Shown here piece by piece: positions 10,416 to 23,471 of a DNA stretch of 64,000 bases (the first letter of the stretch is position 1; every line of letters starts with the position of its first letter). The notes beneath the pieces are model-generated. The model saw only the letters and a list, made by a program, of their open reading frames with translations, was not told the origin of the DNA and ran no database searches. Source of the DNA: Heliopora coerulea (Eukaryota > Cnidaria > Anthozoa > Scleralcyonacea > Helioporidae); NCBI GenBank assembly GCA_030142905.1, contig JASJOG010000429.1, forward strand, positions 62,001 to 126,000, in the 5' to 3' direction. A program made the position numbers and the translations under genes.

Positions 10416-13361
10416 CAGTAGTTTAAAAGAATACAGTGTTGAGCAAAATTGGTCTACTTAAATCTCTCTGCTTTCCCAGTTTCTTGACAACTGAAGTGAA
10501 ACCTTTCCCAATGACACACTTCACTGCAGACAGATCGCTTGAACAAGCTGAACAATTGGGGAGACTGGACACGACATTCGACGATTATTAAACTGCAAAG
10601 TCACACGCTTTGTATTCATGTTAGCTTTATTTTAGTTGTGTTATCCCAGGTTTTGAATTAATGTCTGTTTATAATATTGTGGGCCTTCCAGCTTTGGTGA
10701 GTGGTGGGTTTACTTTGTGTTTCGCGAATTGAATTGTGTTGTCACGTCTAAAAAACAGGATGCCTTCGAGCAAAATAACTTCCTGAAATGGGAACTTACA
10801 TTCTCTTAGGATAAATGTTACACCGATTTATTAGAGGTAACATTGACCAATCGTAATCCATCAAAAACGCACAGGCAATTTAGAAAACGTGAATACATCT
10901 TACGTAATGTGAATATAGGTCCTTCATTATTTCAACGACTTTTTTAACAAATAAAAATAACGACCATCTAGTTGTGTGAAGTAACCCCACATCGTTGACA
11001 ATTGAACAAACATCGAAGGCCTGAAGAACTTAAAACATATTTACTGACTAAACCAAACGCTACTACGAAACGTTAGTAAGTCTGAATTGACCTGCAATGC
11101 TAAACTCGACTAGAAAAGTTGACTAGAGCGGGATTCGACCTCGCATTACTTCGGGCTACTGGACTGCTGCGCTACCGCTGTGTAGGTCAATTCATGAAAT
11201 AGTTTGCTCATGTTACCCTGAAGATGATTCTAAAATTAGTAACTACGTTTCTCGCATTTGTAATTCTGACGTATGTAGTAAACTCGTCATTACGTCATTA
11301 CGTCATTACGTCGAAGACGAATTGGAGCGAATCATAAGTAGATATCCTGCAGCGTAGACTGGTTTGGGGGGATTGCATTCACCAGGATGCCAATCGCGTT
11401 ACAAACAAGAAGCGCTGAGACGGAACACATAGCTCGTGCGCCTGGTACCCTCGGCCCATAACCGACTTGGCCCATGATCAGACAAACTGATTACTACACC
11501 CTGCTGCGCGTGTGGGCAAGGGGTAAAGATCGCACGCGTTGCAGTGGTCCCTTTAAGAATGTTCGGACGTATTCCGTTGCTATAGTACAGTTGGTAAAGA
11601 TAGTTTGTTTTAGAAGTAAGCTTGTTACAGATAGAGGGATTAACCATTAAAGTCATAACCAAGATATTCAGGTATGGAAGAATATCCAGTCAGACGTTTT
11701 TCGTTCGATGACGTAACAGGCCAAAACATTTCGTCAAAAAACTTAAAAACTCTATAATTATCGCCAGTATTTGCGTTATGACAAATTTTTGGAAGTCATT
11801 TGAACCGAAGCCGTAATCTATAAGAAGCTTGCCTGCGATTATTCAGCAATCAACTTTTAACGAAATTACAATCCTAATGTTTTCTTGTGGCATTTTTCAC
11901 ATAAAAACGTAGAGATCCACCTCTGGCTTGTTTTAAACATTTTTAAAATCCATGCATACTTCTTTTGGGAAGACATTACAGATTGTGATCACTCTTAGAA
12001 AATGACGGTAGCTTAAAAATAAGCGAAAATTATAGGACATTTTGCGACGTCACGGTGACGTCAAAGCAACACGTCATCAGACTATTGAACTTTACGCACA
12101 TCGCTACGAGTAGTTAAGATCATTCAAATAAATTTAGGAACGCGTTAATGTCCTTGAAACTAGATACGTCGGAACTCGCCCTTAACCTTTTGTCGAGGGG
12201 GTTCAGCTAGGCTTTAGCAGGCCTATGGGTAAAAAAATAAGCTCCACTCTTGTTACAAAATTAGTGCGCTGTTTTCAGCAAGTGACGTGTCCTTTAACAA
12301 AACTCGAACCATCTTTGAAGATTGTGGTTGAAATTACAGACACGCTCTTTCACCGAAAGCAATTTCATTTAGTACGAAAGCCAGTATTGCCACTTACACC
12401 ACAGGCATTGGATACTGGCAGAGGGTGATCAGTGATTGGATAATTATCGTGGTCTGACTGCAGCATGTAAATAACAAAGCAATATGGTTAAGCAATTAGC
12501 CGGCGATTTTTTTGGAATGAAAGGTCAAATTTCAAATGCGCCATTTTCATGCATAATTGTCAACCTTCTTAACTTGAAAAATGTAATTTCCCTATTTTTT
12601 AAACGGACGACAAAGCACTAAGTCTATGCCTGATTCTATAGATAAGATGCTCAATTGGATCATCTCTCGGGCAATGATTATCGAATTGCGTTGACGATGA
12701 CAAATTTGATATAGCCTTCATTGCAAAGTAAACTATAGCCTGCGAATACAGACGTTTCCTGAATTCGCAGGCTAAGTAAACTAGCGACTCACGTAATGTA
12801 TCTCTTCCTGTCTTCCAAATGACAATTGTCATGAATGTCTTTTACAAATATCCATGCAGCACATTACTTGAGATTATTACATGCTCTTAAATTGTAAAGA
12901 ATCGTAGAACGTCGCTTAGTCAATTCCTGATGATTTTTGTAGAAAAACACCAAGAGAAAAAGCAGGATAAAGGGCATATCAAAATTGTTGAAAATAACGA
13001 AAGTTTGAAGACACAGGCCACATGGTCACTAGTTTTTGCCCCTTCCCGTGAAATTTAACTGTGGGTAAGTGGTTAACATTTGCCCCCAGAAAGGGGCAAT
13101 TTGAGTTTTGAATGTGCTTGGCCTATTCGCAGGCTAAAATATTGCATGAAACAGCAATGCAGGCTCAGAAAACCACGTGTCGAAAACCATATTAATTTTT
13201 TGAAATCATGCTTCGCTAAACATTTCCACAAAAGGTGAGTTTTTTTGCCCTTTGTAATAAAATTTAACTTTTTTCTGACTTTTTTATTAAACTCAGACTA
13301 AGCTATCACGTTTCATATCTTTTTCATCTACTTTTTTCAACTTTGCTAAACTCATTTAACA
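10416..13361. other. Gene-free stretch between the KDM3 start and the hAT relic
   Basis: Holds the 5' flank of the KDM3 gene, a SINE-like repeat (11100-11240), CRE-like direct repeats (11285-11313), one member of the dispersed family also at 33541 (about 11270-11400), and a short TAGCCTGCGAA/TTCGCAGGCTA hairpin around 12737-12776. No conserved gene was seen. Confidence 0.55.
11100..11240 (-). repeat. tRNA-derived SINE-like repeat
   Basis: On the minus strand GGTAGCGCAGCAGTCC (A-box-like) and GAGGTCGAATCCCGCT (B-box-like) keep tRNA spacing. A tail with GTTACCCTGAAGATGATTCT follows on the plus strand. Same family as the copies in KDM3, PCED1 and CHMP3 introns. Confidence 0.6.
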
Positions 13362-15660
13362 ATGTCACGTTTAAAAGAATCGACTTTTCAATGCAGGAAA
13401 CAAGCCAACAAATATCTGAAAATTGATTTCAGTAAAACTATTTTGACATGTGATATATGTATCAAATGGAAATCAAAATTATCTGGAACAAATTCATTTA
13501 TAACTGGTTCCAAAAATTTGGAATCGTCTGCAGTCAACGAACATTCTCAGAGCAAACTGCATAAACGTGCCTTAAGTTTAGAAGAGGATGAGCAAGCAAA
13601 ACTGGAGAATAGAATGTGTCGTATAGTTCAAGAAAGGTCATCGGAAGATGCTCCCATAGTTCAAGCTGTTAGCAATATGGCAAAACTAAAGGAGGTAGAT
13701 AAAAATATTGTAAAGGAACTTTCGATATTTCATATTTCATAGCTATAAAGTGGCGCCCGTATTCTGATTTTAAGGATTTGGTAGAGCTTGAGAAGATTCA
13801 TGGGGTTCAATTTCTAGAGCCTTCTGCATACGAGAACCATATGGCTTGCAAATTATTTATCTATTATGCTTCAAGGGTACTTTATGAGAAAGAGTTAAAA
13901 GGAAAAATCAAGAGAACTAATTTTCTCAGCTTATTAATTGACGGAGTGACAGATGTTGCCATTGTCGAAAAAGAAATGATATACGTTTTGTTTGTTGACC
14001 CAGATGATTTCAAACCAATGCTAGTTTTCCTCAGTTTAAAATCAGTTGCCTCTCAAGATGCCCAGGGAATCGCAAATGCCATCACTGAAGCATTTCAAGA
14101 TTGCAATATTTCAGAGAAGTTACAAAGAATCGCATTTTTTGAATCAGATGGAACAGCTGTGAATTCTGGTGTTAGAGCTGCGTTATACGTCTTTTGCAAC
14201 AAAAATATGGTGAACATACAAAGTTCTTCTGGTGCTTATCACACCGCCTGGAGCTTGCAATGAAGGATACACTTAAGAAAGACATGGAAGAGGTTGACGA
14301 AGCGTTAAGTGACTTGTTCTATATTTACCAAAAGTCTGGCAAACGACGCAGAGTTACGCTCACTGCACGAAATATTGAAGAATGTATATGAATTCGAGAA
14401 CGAGCGTGTTAAGCCATCTAAATCGTCTGGTACGCGATGGATTGATCACAAACTGCGGGCAATGAAATCGTTCATCGACAAGAGAGGCCTTTATCTTGCT
14501 CACAACCAGAATGTAATTGCTGATAAAACGAAGAATAATGACAAAGCTATCTTAGAAGGAAAAAGAAGGCGCATTGCACAAGGTTCTCTTCTACTGAAAT
14601 GCGCAATGTACGTTGACATTTTAGAATCAGCAAGACAGTTTTCTCTAATCACACAGAAGACTACGGATGTAAATATTGTCAAGCAAGTGTCAGCTGTTGA
14701 TACTACTTTAGCGAAATATAAAATAATGTCTGAGAAGGTAAATGAAGACGCCACATCTGCCGCAAGTTCTCTCCCAACGGTAGAGCATGTCTTGTCAGTA
14801 ATAGAACAAGAAGAATCAAGTCAATACCAAGGAGTGGATGTACCCAAACTTCCACAGAGCAAGGATTTGCTCCCTACTCTTGTAAAAGGTAACGTTAATT
14901 CTATATGTCAATGCCTTGGAAAACATTATGGTAGCCTCATTGAAGATGAAATTGCATCAAGTAAAGAAACAAGACAAGCAGATAAGACCGCTCATACAAT
15001 TGCAAAACTCCTAAATTCAAATGTTTGGATGCCTGAAGCAAACAAGGAATGCTCGAAGTTACAATTAGAAGCATTAGAAAAACTGTTTAACAGCTTTCGA
15101 GTTCTTAATCCACTCAACTTAACGAACAAGGAGCAACTGTGTGATCAGCATATCATGCTTGTATCTTGGGCGACAAGCTACTTCAATGTTTCTGCAATCG
15201 ATCTTCTTGAATTATGGTCACGTCTAAGAAGCTTGAAGCAAGAAGATGCTAAAGAACTATTTATTTTAATTGAACTGTGCCTAACCTGCCCTTACGGAAA
15301 TGCAGTATGAGAATCGTTCATTTCATATTTGCGTGTCGTAAAGACCGACTGGCGGAATAGGCTCAACGAATCGAATTTGACAGATCTACTGCATCAAGGT
15401 TACAGATCCCACATTACATATTTTCAATGAAGAATTCTGTGATTTCGCAGTAAGTCATGGAATAACGACAAAAGACGACGCCCTAATCAGGCAAAGGGAA
15501 AAGCATACAAGAATGGAGAACAAAGCGCGAAAAGAACCAGAGAGATGGAGAGGGACGAATTGTTGAAAACATAGCCAGTTGAAGTTGGTGCTGATGACAC
15601 TGAAGACAGTGATTCTCAGTCGGACGAGGGGGAAGCGATGTCCAACATAGAGGACACATA
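13362..15660 (+). pseudogene. DUF4371 / hAT-family transposase relic (C17orf113/ZNF862-like)
   Basis: Protein similarity runs through several frames. First a zinc-finger start (13362-13740: LTCDIC, then EHSQSKLHKRA). After a frameshift near 13735 comes KWRPYSDF and an RNase H-like segment (LLIDGVTDVAIVEKEM, ESDGTAVNSG). A frameshift near 14220 leads to CLSHRLELAMKD, and another near 14310 to a long frame to 15308 (SSGTRWIDHK). The end is the hAT dimerisation motif (ELCLTCPYGNAV), then a stop at 15308-15310, after which the same frame continues with FISYL-like and KTDWRNRLNESN residues. A final frame ends in an acidic tail (SDSQSDEGEAMSNIED) at about 15660. The order matches this transposase family. 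With at least three frameshifts and one stop it is not functional as one protein. No terminal inverted repeats were identified. Confidence 0.8.
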
Positions 15661-15661
15661 G

Positions 15662-17755
15662 TTATACTATACTAGACAAAATAATCAACATAAATAAAAC
15701 TAGTCACTTAAAATGAACTGATCAAACATACTGTTACACACCATTTTATTTGATCATGCATGCAGCATGCTTCAAGAAAATTGACTTTTTTTTCTTTGTG
15801 TTCTGTTACGAATACGTTGTGAATGGAAATACAATGTTAATGTTATCTTTAGTGAGCCGTCTATTGTACTTTTTATAATTCTTTGGTACTTTCAAGTTTA
15901 TAGCATAGAGGTTTAAGAGTGATATCCCAAAGAAAATATAACAGTTCTCTAAGAGTGACGCGCATGCATGTTGAAAAAGTGTGCGAGTAGATTATTAAGT
16001 CAGAGGTAATTATCCCCCCCCCCCATATGTAACAAAATAAACATTGGAAAGCAGAAATAGCCGGCCGAAATAAGTAGGTTTCGCGTAAGAGCCGGTAAAT
16101 AAATTTAACTGACGACTATTTATTTTAAACCTTGTCATTCAATCGACATTCACCAGCGTACATATGCAACCATTTACATCGAAGGGCATTCTATCGCACT
16201 ACAGACGACCATTAACACCATTCTACTGTACATTATGGATAATAAAATTGCAATTACGCAAGAGAAATATCTTGAATAATTGAAGTTTCATTATCCCTAA
16301 TGTATAGTAGAATGGTGTTAATGGTCGTCTGTTGGCGCTATGGAATGCCTTTTGATGCAAATCGTTGCATATCTACGCTAATGAATATCGATTGAATAAA
16401 ATGAATGCATTTTTGCGTTAATGAGTTTGAGGTTGGCGTTAACGATAGTATATTTTCTGGTAATGAACAGCAAAAGGTGTATAAAGTTCTGCCTGTTCAG
16501 AAATTTAATACGAAACAATAAAACTGGACTAACAACAATAAAAATGGCTAAATCTTTGGTTAATAAACTTTTAAACATTGTACTTTATACTTTTATAAAA
16601 AGTCAGTCTAGTTTTCAATAAAATGTGAAAACTTACAGTTAACAATAAATATGAATAAAAATGCTGTTAAACTCAGTTAACAGCTTTCTATGCGTCAATA
16701 GCAAAACGAAGTTCTTGTCGAAAAATATGAATTCGTGGTATCGCCTTGAGAGCTTATTGTATAAAACCCAAACTTGAAAACGGTGCTTTGTGCTACAGCA
16801 ACGAAAATGAGTCACGATTTCAAATGAGGAGGAATGTTTAAATAATAATGCTCATGTGACTAATCAATCGTCCTTTGAAACAGTTCTCCGAAGTTCGGAT
16901 GAGCAGTATTTTACACTTGCGCCTCTTCTCGCGTTTGACACTGAACTCTTCTAACAACCAAAGGCTTGGAAATAATCTTTTGAGTTCTGCTGTTTTATGA
17001 GTTTCGTGGGGTCGTGACTTCGACTTTTGTCCAGCAGAGCAGCGAGACTAGTAAAGTTACAAATCCATTGCATTGCCATCCAGCCTGACGACAAGGTGAT
17101 AACGGCGGATAGTGCTCTTTATCATTCTTTCTTAAATTTCTCTGCACTAATTCCCATAATTAACAAACGTTATGCGAATTTGCGCGGATGGCTTCAATGC
17201 CGAGTGGATTGCCCAAGGTGCACAGATTTATTGATCGTTGAAAATTGCAGTTGCAAAACGGCATATTTTCTTTGCCGTAGCACTTGAATCACTAACTAGT
17301 AATAGAAATATTACATAGATGGTAAAACATATAGATACAATATAAATATATCATAGATATATATAGCGTGGGATATTTCACTGAATCACCTGGTTCTCAT
17401 TTTAGAACAACATGTTTCAATAAGAACTCAAGTTATCCAAATTTCCTGACTTTTTTTTTTGTCTTTTTCGGTATAATTTATCTTCGCCAACGCATTTAAC
17501 CGTACGCGTTAGAGATTTGTGGCTGTATATCCGCGATAAATTTCGACACAATTTAAAAGTCTTCAACAGCGCAGCGGAAATTTAAACACCAGGAGTTAAC
17601 TGCCGTGTTAGTTGTCGGTAACAGTGATTGAAAACTGTTGCACTATTGAACATAAAACTTAGTCTGCACAATATAATTCATGCCGAGTGAACAAATTTCA
17701 TAGAAATGTACCACAAGCTGAATCTAAGGTCTCTTACTTTACTTTGCATCTTTTC
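15662..17755. other. Gene-free stretch with one large foldback
   Basis: AT-rich spacer between the hAT relic and the 3' end of PCED1 copy A. Apart from the palindrome at 16162-16372 I see no gene or clear repeat. The 3' untranslated region of PCED1 copy A should lie in its right part, but no canonical AATAAA was located on the minus strand there. Confidence 0.55.
16162..16372. mobile_element. Foldback element, about 211 bp
   Basis: Arms of about 80 bases, ATATGCAACC at the left and GGTTGCATAT-like at the right, pair with scattered mismatches. The inner block GACGACCATTAACACCATT is perfect. The loop is about 55 bases. It has no coding capacity; the structure suggests a MITE or a foldback-type element. 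Confidence 0.75.
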
Positions 17756-20700
17756 TTAGAATCTATACACAGGTTTCTTGTAAACACCATGTCGACCTGC
17801 ATTCGGCACAGGATTGACTTCGTTCTTGAATTTCCGAAACTTTGACAAGTACCAAGACTGGAACCTTTGAGAAAAATTATACTTACTGGATGGTCTAGCT
17901 TCATTTGGTTCAAGCCGGTGATGATTTTCCATATAGCGTGATGTCAGTAGCTGTTTTTGGAAGTTCGCAGTGTTGTACCAATTGGATTGACCACCAAGAT
18001 CTGGACACCAGTTTGGAGCAGCAACTGGTAAGTAGTTTTCGTCACCACCACATTCAGGATTACCTCGAATACAAGGGCGTTTCACAGGTCCTTCTGAAAA
18101 AGGTATACTCTCCACGTCACTATGGCAGCGCTTCTTCGCAAAGCCAAAACATTTTGCGACTGTGTTGAGTATAGGAGGCCTCTTGAGGGTGTCATGCTTA
18201 GGTCGTTTTAAACCTGTTTGCGCGTTCTTCAGATAGGCCTGGTCACCAACGAAGTTACTACGATAACAAGGTGGGACACCTGTGGATAACGGTTTGCTGT
18301 TGTGAAACTGTGGTCTCATCTGATTGTGAAGGGAATTGGAGGGATGATATAAGGGAATGGCATTAGGAGTTTGTCGACACACGGGTGCATTTACGTGATC
18401 AGGAAACCAAAGCTCAGGCAAGCTGACAGCCCTATGGTAGCGAAAAGGAAGTGGCGCTTCTTGAATGACTGGAAATCCGACACGCTTTCCCCACAATTTG
18501 CTGACTTCTGTCAACAACATGTGGGTCATCCGACGATGAGCAACGCCATTCCAGTGGACACCATCTTTCTCTCTGTGGTGCAACTGTTGACAGAAATAGG
18601 GGTTGAAGTTTAAAAAGATCCTGCCGTACTCTCGAATCATTTGAAACGCAACAAAATTGGCTACCAGGATTTCATTTGATTGGACAAGTGGGTTCTCTCC
18701 CACAGGGAGAAAACCAGCTTTGCAGCTTCTATCAACAGGCAAAGTTGCCATCCAAATAAATGTTGAAGTGGCCAACCTCTTCTTTAAATCTTCCATAAGT
18801 TTCCTCAAATTTTTCTTGAAGGCTGCTGGACCATGTGGGCCATATCGGTGCAGGTCCCAGAGACATGAATTCATGATGATGACATCAGGAGGTGATGCCT
18901 GTAACTCACCAAGTACTTTGCTTAGGTAGTCACTATAGCAACGTGTGACGAAATAAAAGCCTAGCCTCACATCCATGCTGTCAAACTTGCGAGCTTCAAT
19001 GTAATGAATGCCATTGTGTAGGCCTTCCTTTTGCCCTCCCTCTATTAGAGTGTCATCTTGGAAACTGAGCTCTCCCTTGAAACACAAACAAAAGTTACAC
19101 TGTTGCTAACAGAATGATGTGTGTTAAGGAGTTTCATCCCAAGGTGGTTATTGGCAATTTAGCAAAGCCTAATATGAGGCAAAACATATTTCAAAAGAAA
19201 CATTTTGGAAACTGAATCATGAATGAATTAAAATCAAGAAAAAAGGGTTGAAAATGTGATATTTTGACATTATTTTTGCAATCACTTTTTTGTTACAAAG
19301 TCAAAATACCTCTGATCAGGTACTTAGCAAGGGGGCCAAGGGTGCAGCTGCCTCCCAGGTTTTTCACAGATCAAGTCCATAAAACTTGGTTTATTGGTAA
19401 CGTACAGTACCAGATTTATTCAAGGACCTAGTATACAGTCGGAAATAATAACTGGATTATAAGAATGACCAGACCTGAAACTTTGAGCACTTCTAAGCAT
19501 GCAAAGCATGACTAAGGAGAATTTGACCCCTGCAGGTAAGCCCTGTTGAAAATTTGTTTTGCATTTTAGACCCTTTGGAACTGGTTACACGCCTCAGCAT
19601 TTAAAATTTCTTGTACAATATCTCTGGGAAAAAAGTGATCAGTCCATGGAATTGGGGAATGCAACCATCTAGGACCCACAGTTCATGTTACTATGCTAAA
19701 TGTAGGTCTGTTGTCAACAATCAAGTTTCATCAAGAAATTGAGAATTCCAATTAATTATTAACCAAGGAGAGGTTTACTATGTAGAGAATTGGGTGGTAA
19801 ATCTTTGAAACCAAGGAGGAGTTTTATCTTGACTTTTATCCTTCAGCCCCCTCCATTTCCAACCACTCTAACTCTTGACTCATGCTTGTTTTCTACTAAT
19901 AAAAAACTTAGTTGATGTCAGAAGCTACAATTTGATAATTGCAAGCTTCTTCAGTCAATCTGTCACTTGGCATTCTTACCAAACTGAATGCAACAATTTA
20001 TAGATTGTTGAATATAAATTTTACCTTTGCTTGAAGCTCCTTTCTTGTTAAGTGTCTGTCTTGGTGAATTAACAAAACAATGTCTTTGTACACTGATCGT
20101 TGGACTAGAAAATTAAAACACAAGGAAAACAAAATTTGACTCTGTGCTTGAATCATCCCATCTATGTATCAGAGCTGTCCAATGCCAATATTTGGTCCAA
20201 TTTTTTTTCAAACATGAACATTTTGTAAATATCAGGTGGATGAGAATAAGGGAGAGGTCAACAACTTGAGTTAATATGTAAATGTTGCAGTCTATGGAAT
20301 AAATGCCTAAAATCTTTAAAAACTATTGAAAAGAACTAAATATGGATTTATTTTTTCCAAATTTGAGTAATTCCAACAATCAGCATTTTTAATCCCATTA
20401 ATTTTACAGATTGCTTGTTCCTATTCTTTTTAAATTATCTGTGACATGCTTGGTCATTCAAGTAGTCATGATGTTTGAATTTTGTTAAGTCAATAATTCA
20501 AATTTGCAATGTTCACACTGTCCAGTTGAAGCAAATATTCAGTTTGCTGAATCATGAACCAAAAATGGAAGAGTGAAACAAAATACCAAATATTTAAAAT
20601 TTGATAGACAGACCAAATCTGCATGAGCTTCCACAAACCAATTCAAATTCATCAATTTGGTCTTATCACTATGTTTTACATATTAATATGACCCTAATCC

Positions 20701-22139
20701 TGATGCTGTTTATCATGCATAACTTTATTGACTGCATGTAGTGGGAATGCTAAGCTTAGCAACATGTCATGCTATACAAATACAAAATTACATACGGTAT
20801 TTAGACATCAAGTAAAACATGTCCATCCACATGTATTTTTGTAGGAATGCTTAGCATAACTGCTAACTTGACTATAAAAATTTTTAAACTGTTGTATTAA
20901 AATGGAAACTGTGGCATTGGTGGATATACATGACTTGATGCTTAGAAAATTCTAAATTTGCATTATCATAACCTGTTGTTATGCTTAAGCCTTGTTAAAT
21001 TTTCATAGAATGACTGGCTGCTATTTTTAGCTTTGTCACTGACTGTCTGAAACTGTTATTTTCACAGCACAGTACCATCATTACAGAGTTAAATGTGGTA
21101 ACATTTAGGATTTGGTATGCTTAATGCAAATTTGGTTGTTCTTGAATCCGTTTCCAGCCGATAATTTAAGAAAATAAAGTAGAAAACATACTCCGAGTAT
21201 CAGTTCCATCTTGGACTCAAAATTTGAGAAAAGCAAGTGGACTTGAGTCCAATATGGAACTGATACTCGGAGTATGTTTTCTACTTTATTTGGTTGTTCT
21301 TACCTACTGGTTTTCATTAAAAATACCATAATTAAAATTTCTGACAGTGTCAGCTTCAATGCTTCAAGGACTGAATTTTTCACTTTCGTTTATTGTTCTC
21401 TGTGATTTCGCATTGTCCATTCATTTGTTCTTTTGTTTAAGATGTGTCCTATGGAACACTTGGACTCATGCTAAGCAGCCCATTTGGAGGCCAACTTCGA
21501 AGTTACGACGTTCAGGAAACGAATAATTTATAGAAATACTTTTGTTGATAAGTATTTGGCCTCCAACAGGGAAATAAATGCAAGTGGTCTATATATAGGC
21601 CACTGGGCATTAAAGGGTTAACTGCGTTTGCGTTCGCTTGATTTGTTGAACAGCGGGGGAATTGAAATGATCGACGTAAGTTTGGACATATTTTCTAGGT
21701 TTTGGTTTTGATTGCTTCGCAGTATCAAAAAACTTTTGCCGCATCCTGTGTGATAAGACCTTTTCTATTAGTCTGATTTAGGCGTCCATCTTCGTTTTCT
21801 CTTGAAGGACACCATCTTTTAAAGTAAGCGAAAAGCAACATGTTCTCAGACGTCGTTTAGTCTGAAGTGCCCAAGGCATTCGGAACTTCGAACGCAAGCA
21901 ACGGCCAACTTAAATTCGAAACGATTTCGTTCTAACGGTTTACTACGCGATATTCAACCATGCAACTCCATGCGCTTCAGCTGTAAGCATTAATACTTAT
22001 TGTCTGACTGAACTAGGCTTCAACCAACAAGCAGCACCAATCCCCAGAAAACTCTCCATTACATACCGGAGTCTCCGATTACTACCACATTCTTTTCGCG
22101 TAGAAGATCTCGAGTTTGTTTCGTAGAAAACATGTTCAT
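17756..22139 (-). CDS. PC-esterase domain protein (PCED1/FAM113-like), copy A
   Basis: Three exons, 22067-22139, 20025-20104 and 17756-19075, join in frame to 490 aa plus stop. Exon 1 ends VVVIGDS with one base of the next codon (donor gtatgt); exon 2 supplies VQRSVYKDIVLL; exon 3 starts GELSFQDD. This order (GDS, QRSVYKD, GELSF, LHNG, YFVTR, NSCLWDLHRYG, DGVHWN) is the PCED1A/B family of SGNH/GDSL hydrolases. Predicted catalytic residues are Ser24 in GDS and Asp222/His225 in DGVHW, with the block III Asn at 120. The esterase domain ends near residue 240. The remaining 250 residues are basic, proline-rich and low in conservation, longer than in copy B. There is no signal peptide, so it is probably intracellular. 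Substrate and reaction are not established for the family. Same strand as copy B, 1.33 kb downstream of it. Confidence 0.9.
21130..21301. repeat. Near-perfect 49-bp palindrome flanked by 14-bp direct repeats
   Basis: The arms 21172-21220 and 21243-21291 pair over 49 bases with a single mismatch, around a 22-base spacer. The direct repeat ATTTGGTTGTTCTT occurs at 21130-21143 and 21288-21301. It lies in intron 1 of PCED1 copy A. Confidence 0.85.
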
Positions 22140-23411
22140 AGTTTCTCCCGCAATTCAGAAATGTCAACGAGACTTGACTGATTTCCAAGGACATTTATCA
22201 CATATCATGAATCAGCCATTCAACCTGTCAACTCTCACGAGACCTTTCACCTTTGGGAGCAGGGAAATTAACGGTCAAACAGGATTTAAATCTTCGTGAA
22301 ACAACTACCATATTTAGAAATTGTAATGCCGGTGGGAAGGGCGAAAATAACCCATTGCGACATCCAACTCCGATGTGATGGACTTCAAGTATCTGACTTC
22401 ACTGACTTTCCTATAGTTATTTTTTAGTCTTTATTATTTAATCTTGTGAAAATGAATTAACTCTAATTTTGACAAAACTCAAGAGAATAAAATCAAAATC
22501 ATAATGTTGCTTGTATGCTCTTTGATTTTCTGAATTGCATATTACGGTAGTAAGATATGACGGACAAGGCAACGAAGTCTTGTGCGACCCAATAACTACA
22601 TAAACAGGTTAGAATTTTTGGTGCTAGATTGTTGGCCGTACAGGAGCGATTGACCTCCACGGATGCTGCAGAACCCCTAATAAATTACCCCAAGCAATAA
22701 TTGATCCACAGTCATCGGGACACACACCTTAGTGAGTAGAGTTTTAGCGGGTACTTGCACGCCGGAATTGTTTTTAGAGGGTGTATAATTGTTGTACAAA
22801 CATTTGAGAATTTCGATGTTTCCTCAAGCATTTTACTTCCCCATAGACCCACCCACGGAAATATTGCTGTAGAAGCAAAGTTAGTTTTCCGGAAAGCTAA
22901 AAATGTTTATTCAGAAACATTTTTTTTAGTTCCGCCCTCCATTTCTGCTTTGGAAACATTGTTTTTTCGCTACTCTGGAATTTTCAGTGCCTTCACCAGG
23001 GATGAGAATGGTGGCCAGTAGGACTCGAATTTATAATATCTGTAGTGTTATTCTTCTGTTGATTATTTAGGCATCTGCAGGCTTGAGAGATTAGCACTTC
23101 ATTTAGCGACCGCATATAATTCTTACACCATTTTAGTTTTGGTGTATACACTAAATTACACCGCACTTGAATATGTTCATCACAATATGTTTTCTCGGTT
23201 AGCCACATTCAGAAAACATTGCAGGGAAAATATGTTTTCATACTATTGTCACGAAGCCCATACTAAACCTATATGGAGGTAATATAAAGGTAAGGGCGTA
23301 ATTTATGCACCATTGCACCAATCTGGGTATTCGGGGGCTTTGGCAGTGATAACTCAACACCAGAACAAGTCTGTCCACAAACGTGCTGAACCCAATAAAT
23401 ATAATGCTCTC
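22140..23411. other. Spacer between the two PCED1 genes
   Basis: About 1.3 kb holding the 5' flank of copy A and the 3' end of copy B. No further gene was seen. Confidence 0.6.
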
Positions 23412-23417
23412 TTTATT
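23412..23417 (-). terminator. Polyadenylation signal of PCED1 copy B
   Basis: AATAAA on the minus strand (tttatt on the plus), 55 bp downstream of the stop codon at 23472. Confidence 0.6.
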
Positions 23418-23471
23418 ACAAACCAAACAACAAAACAGAACTCTTTGAATGCCCATAAATAGTATCTATGT

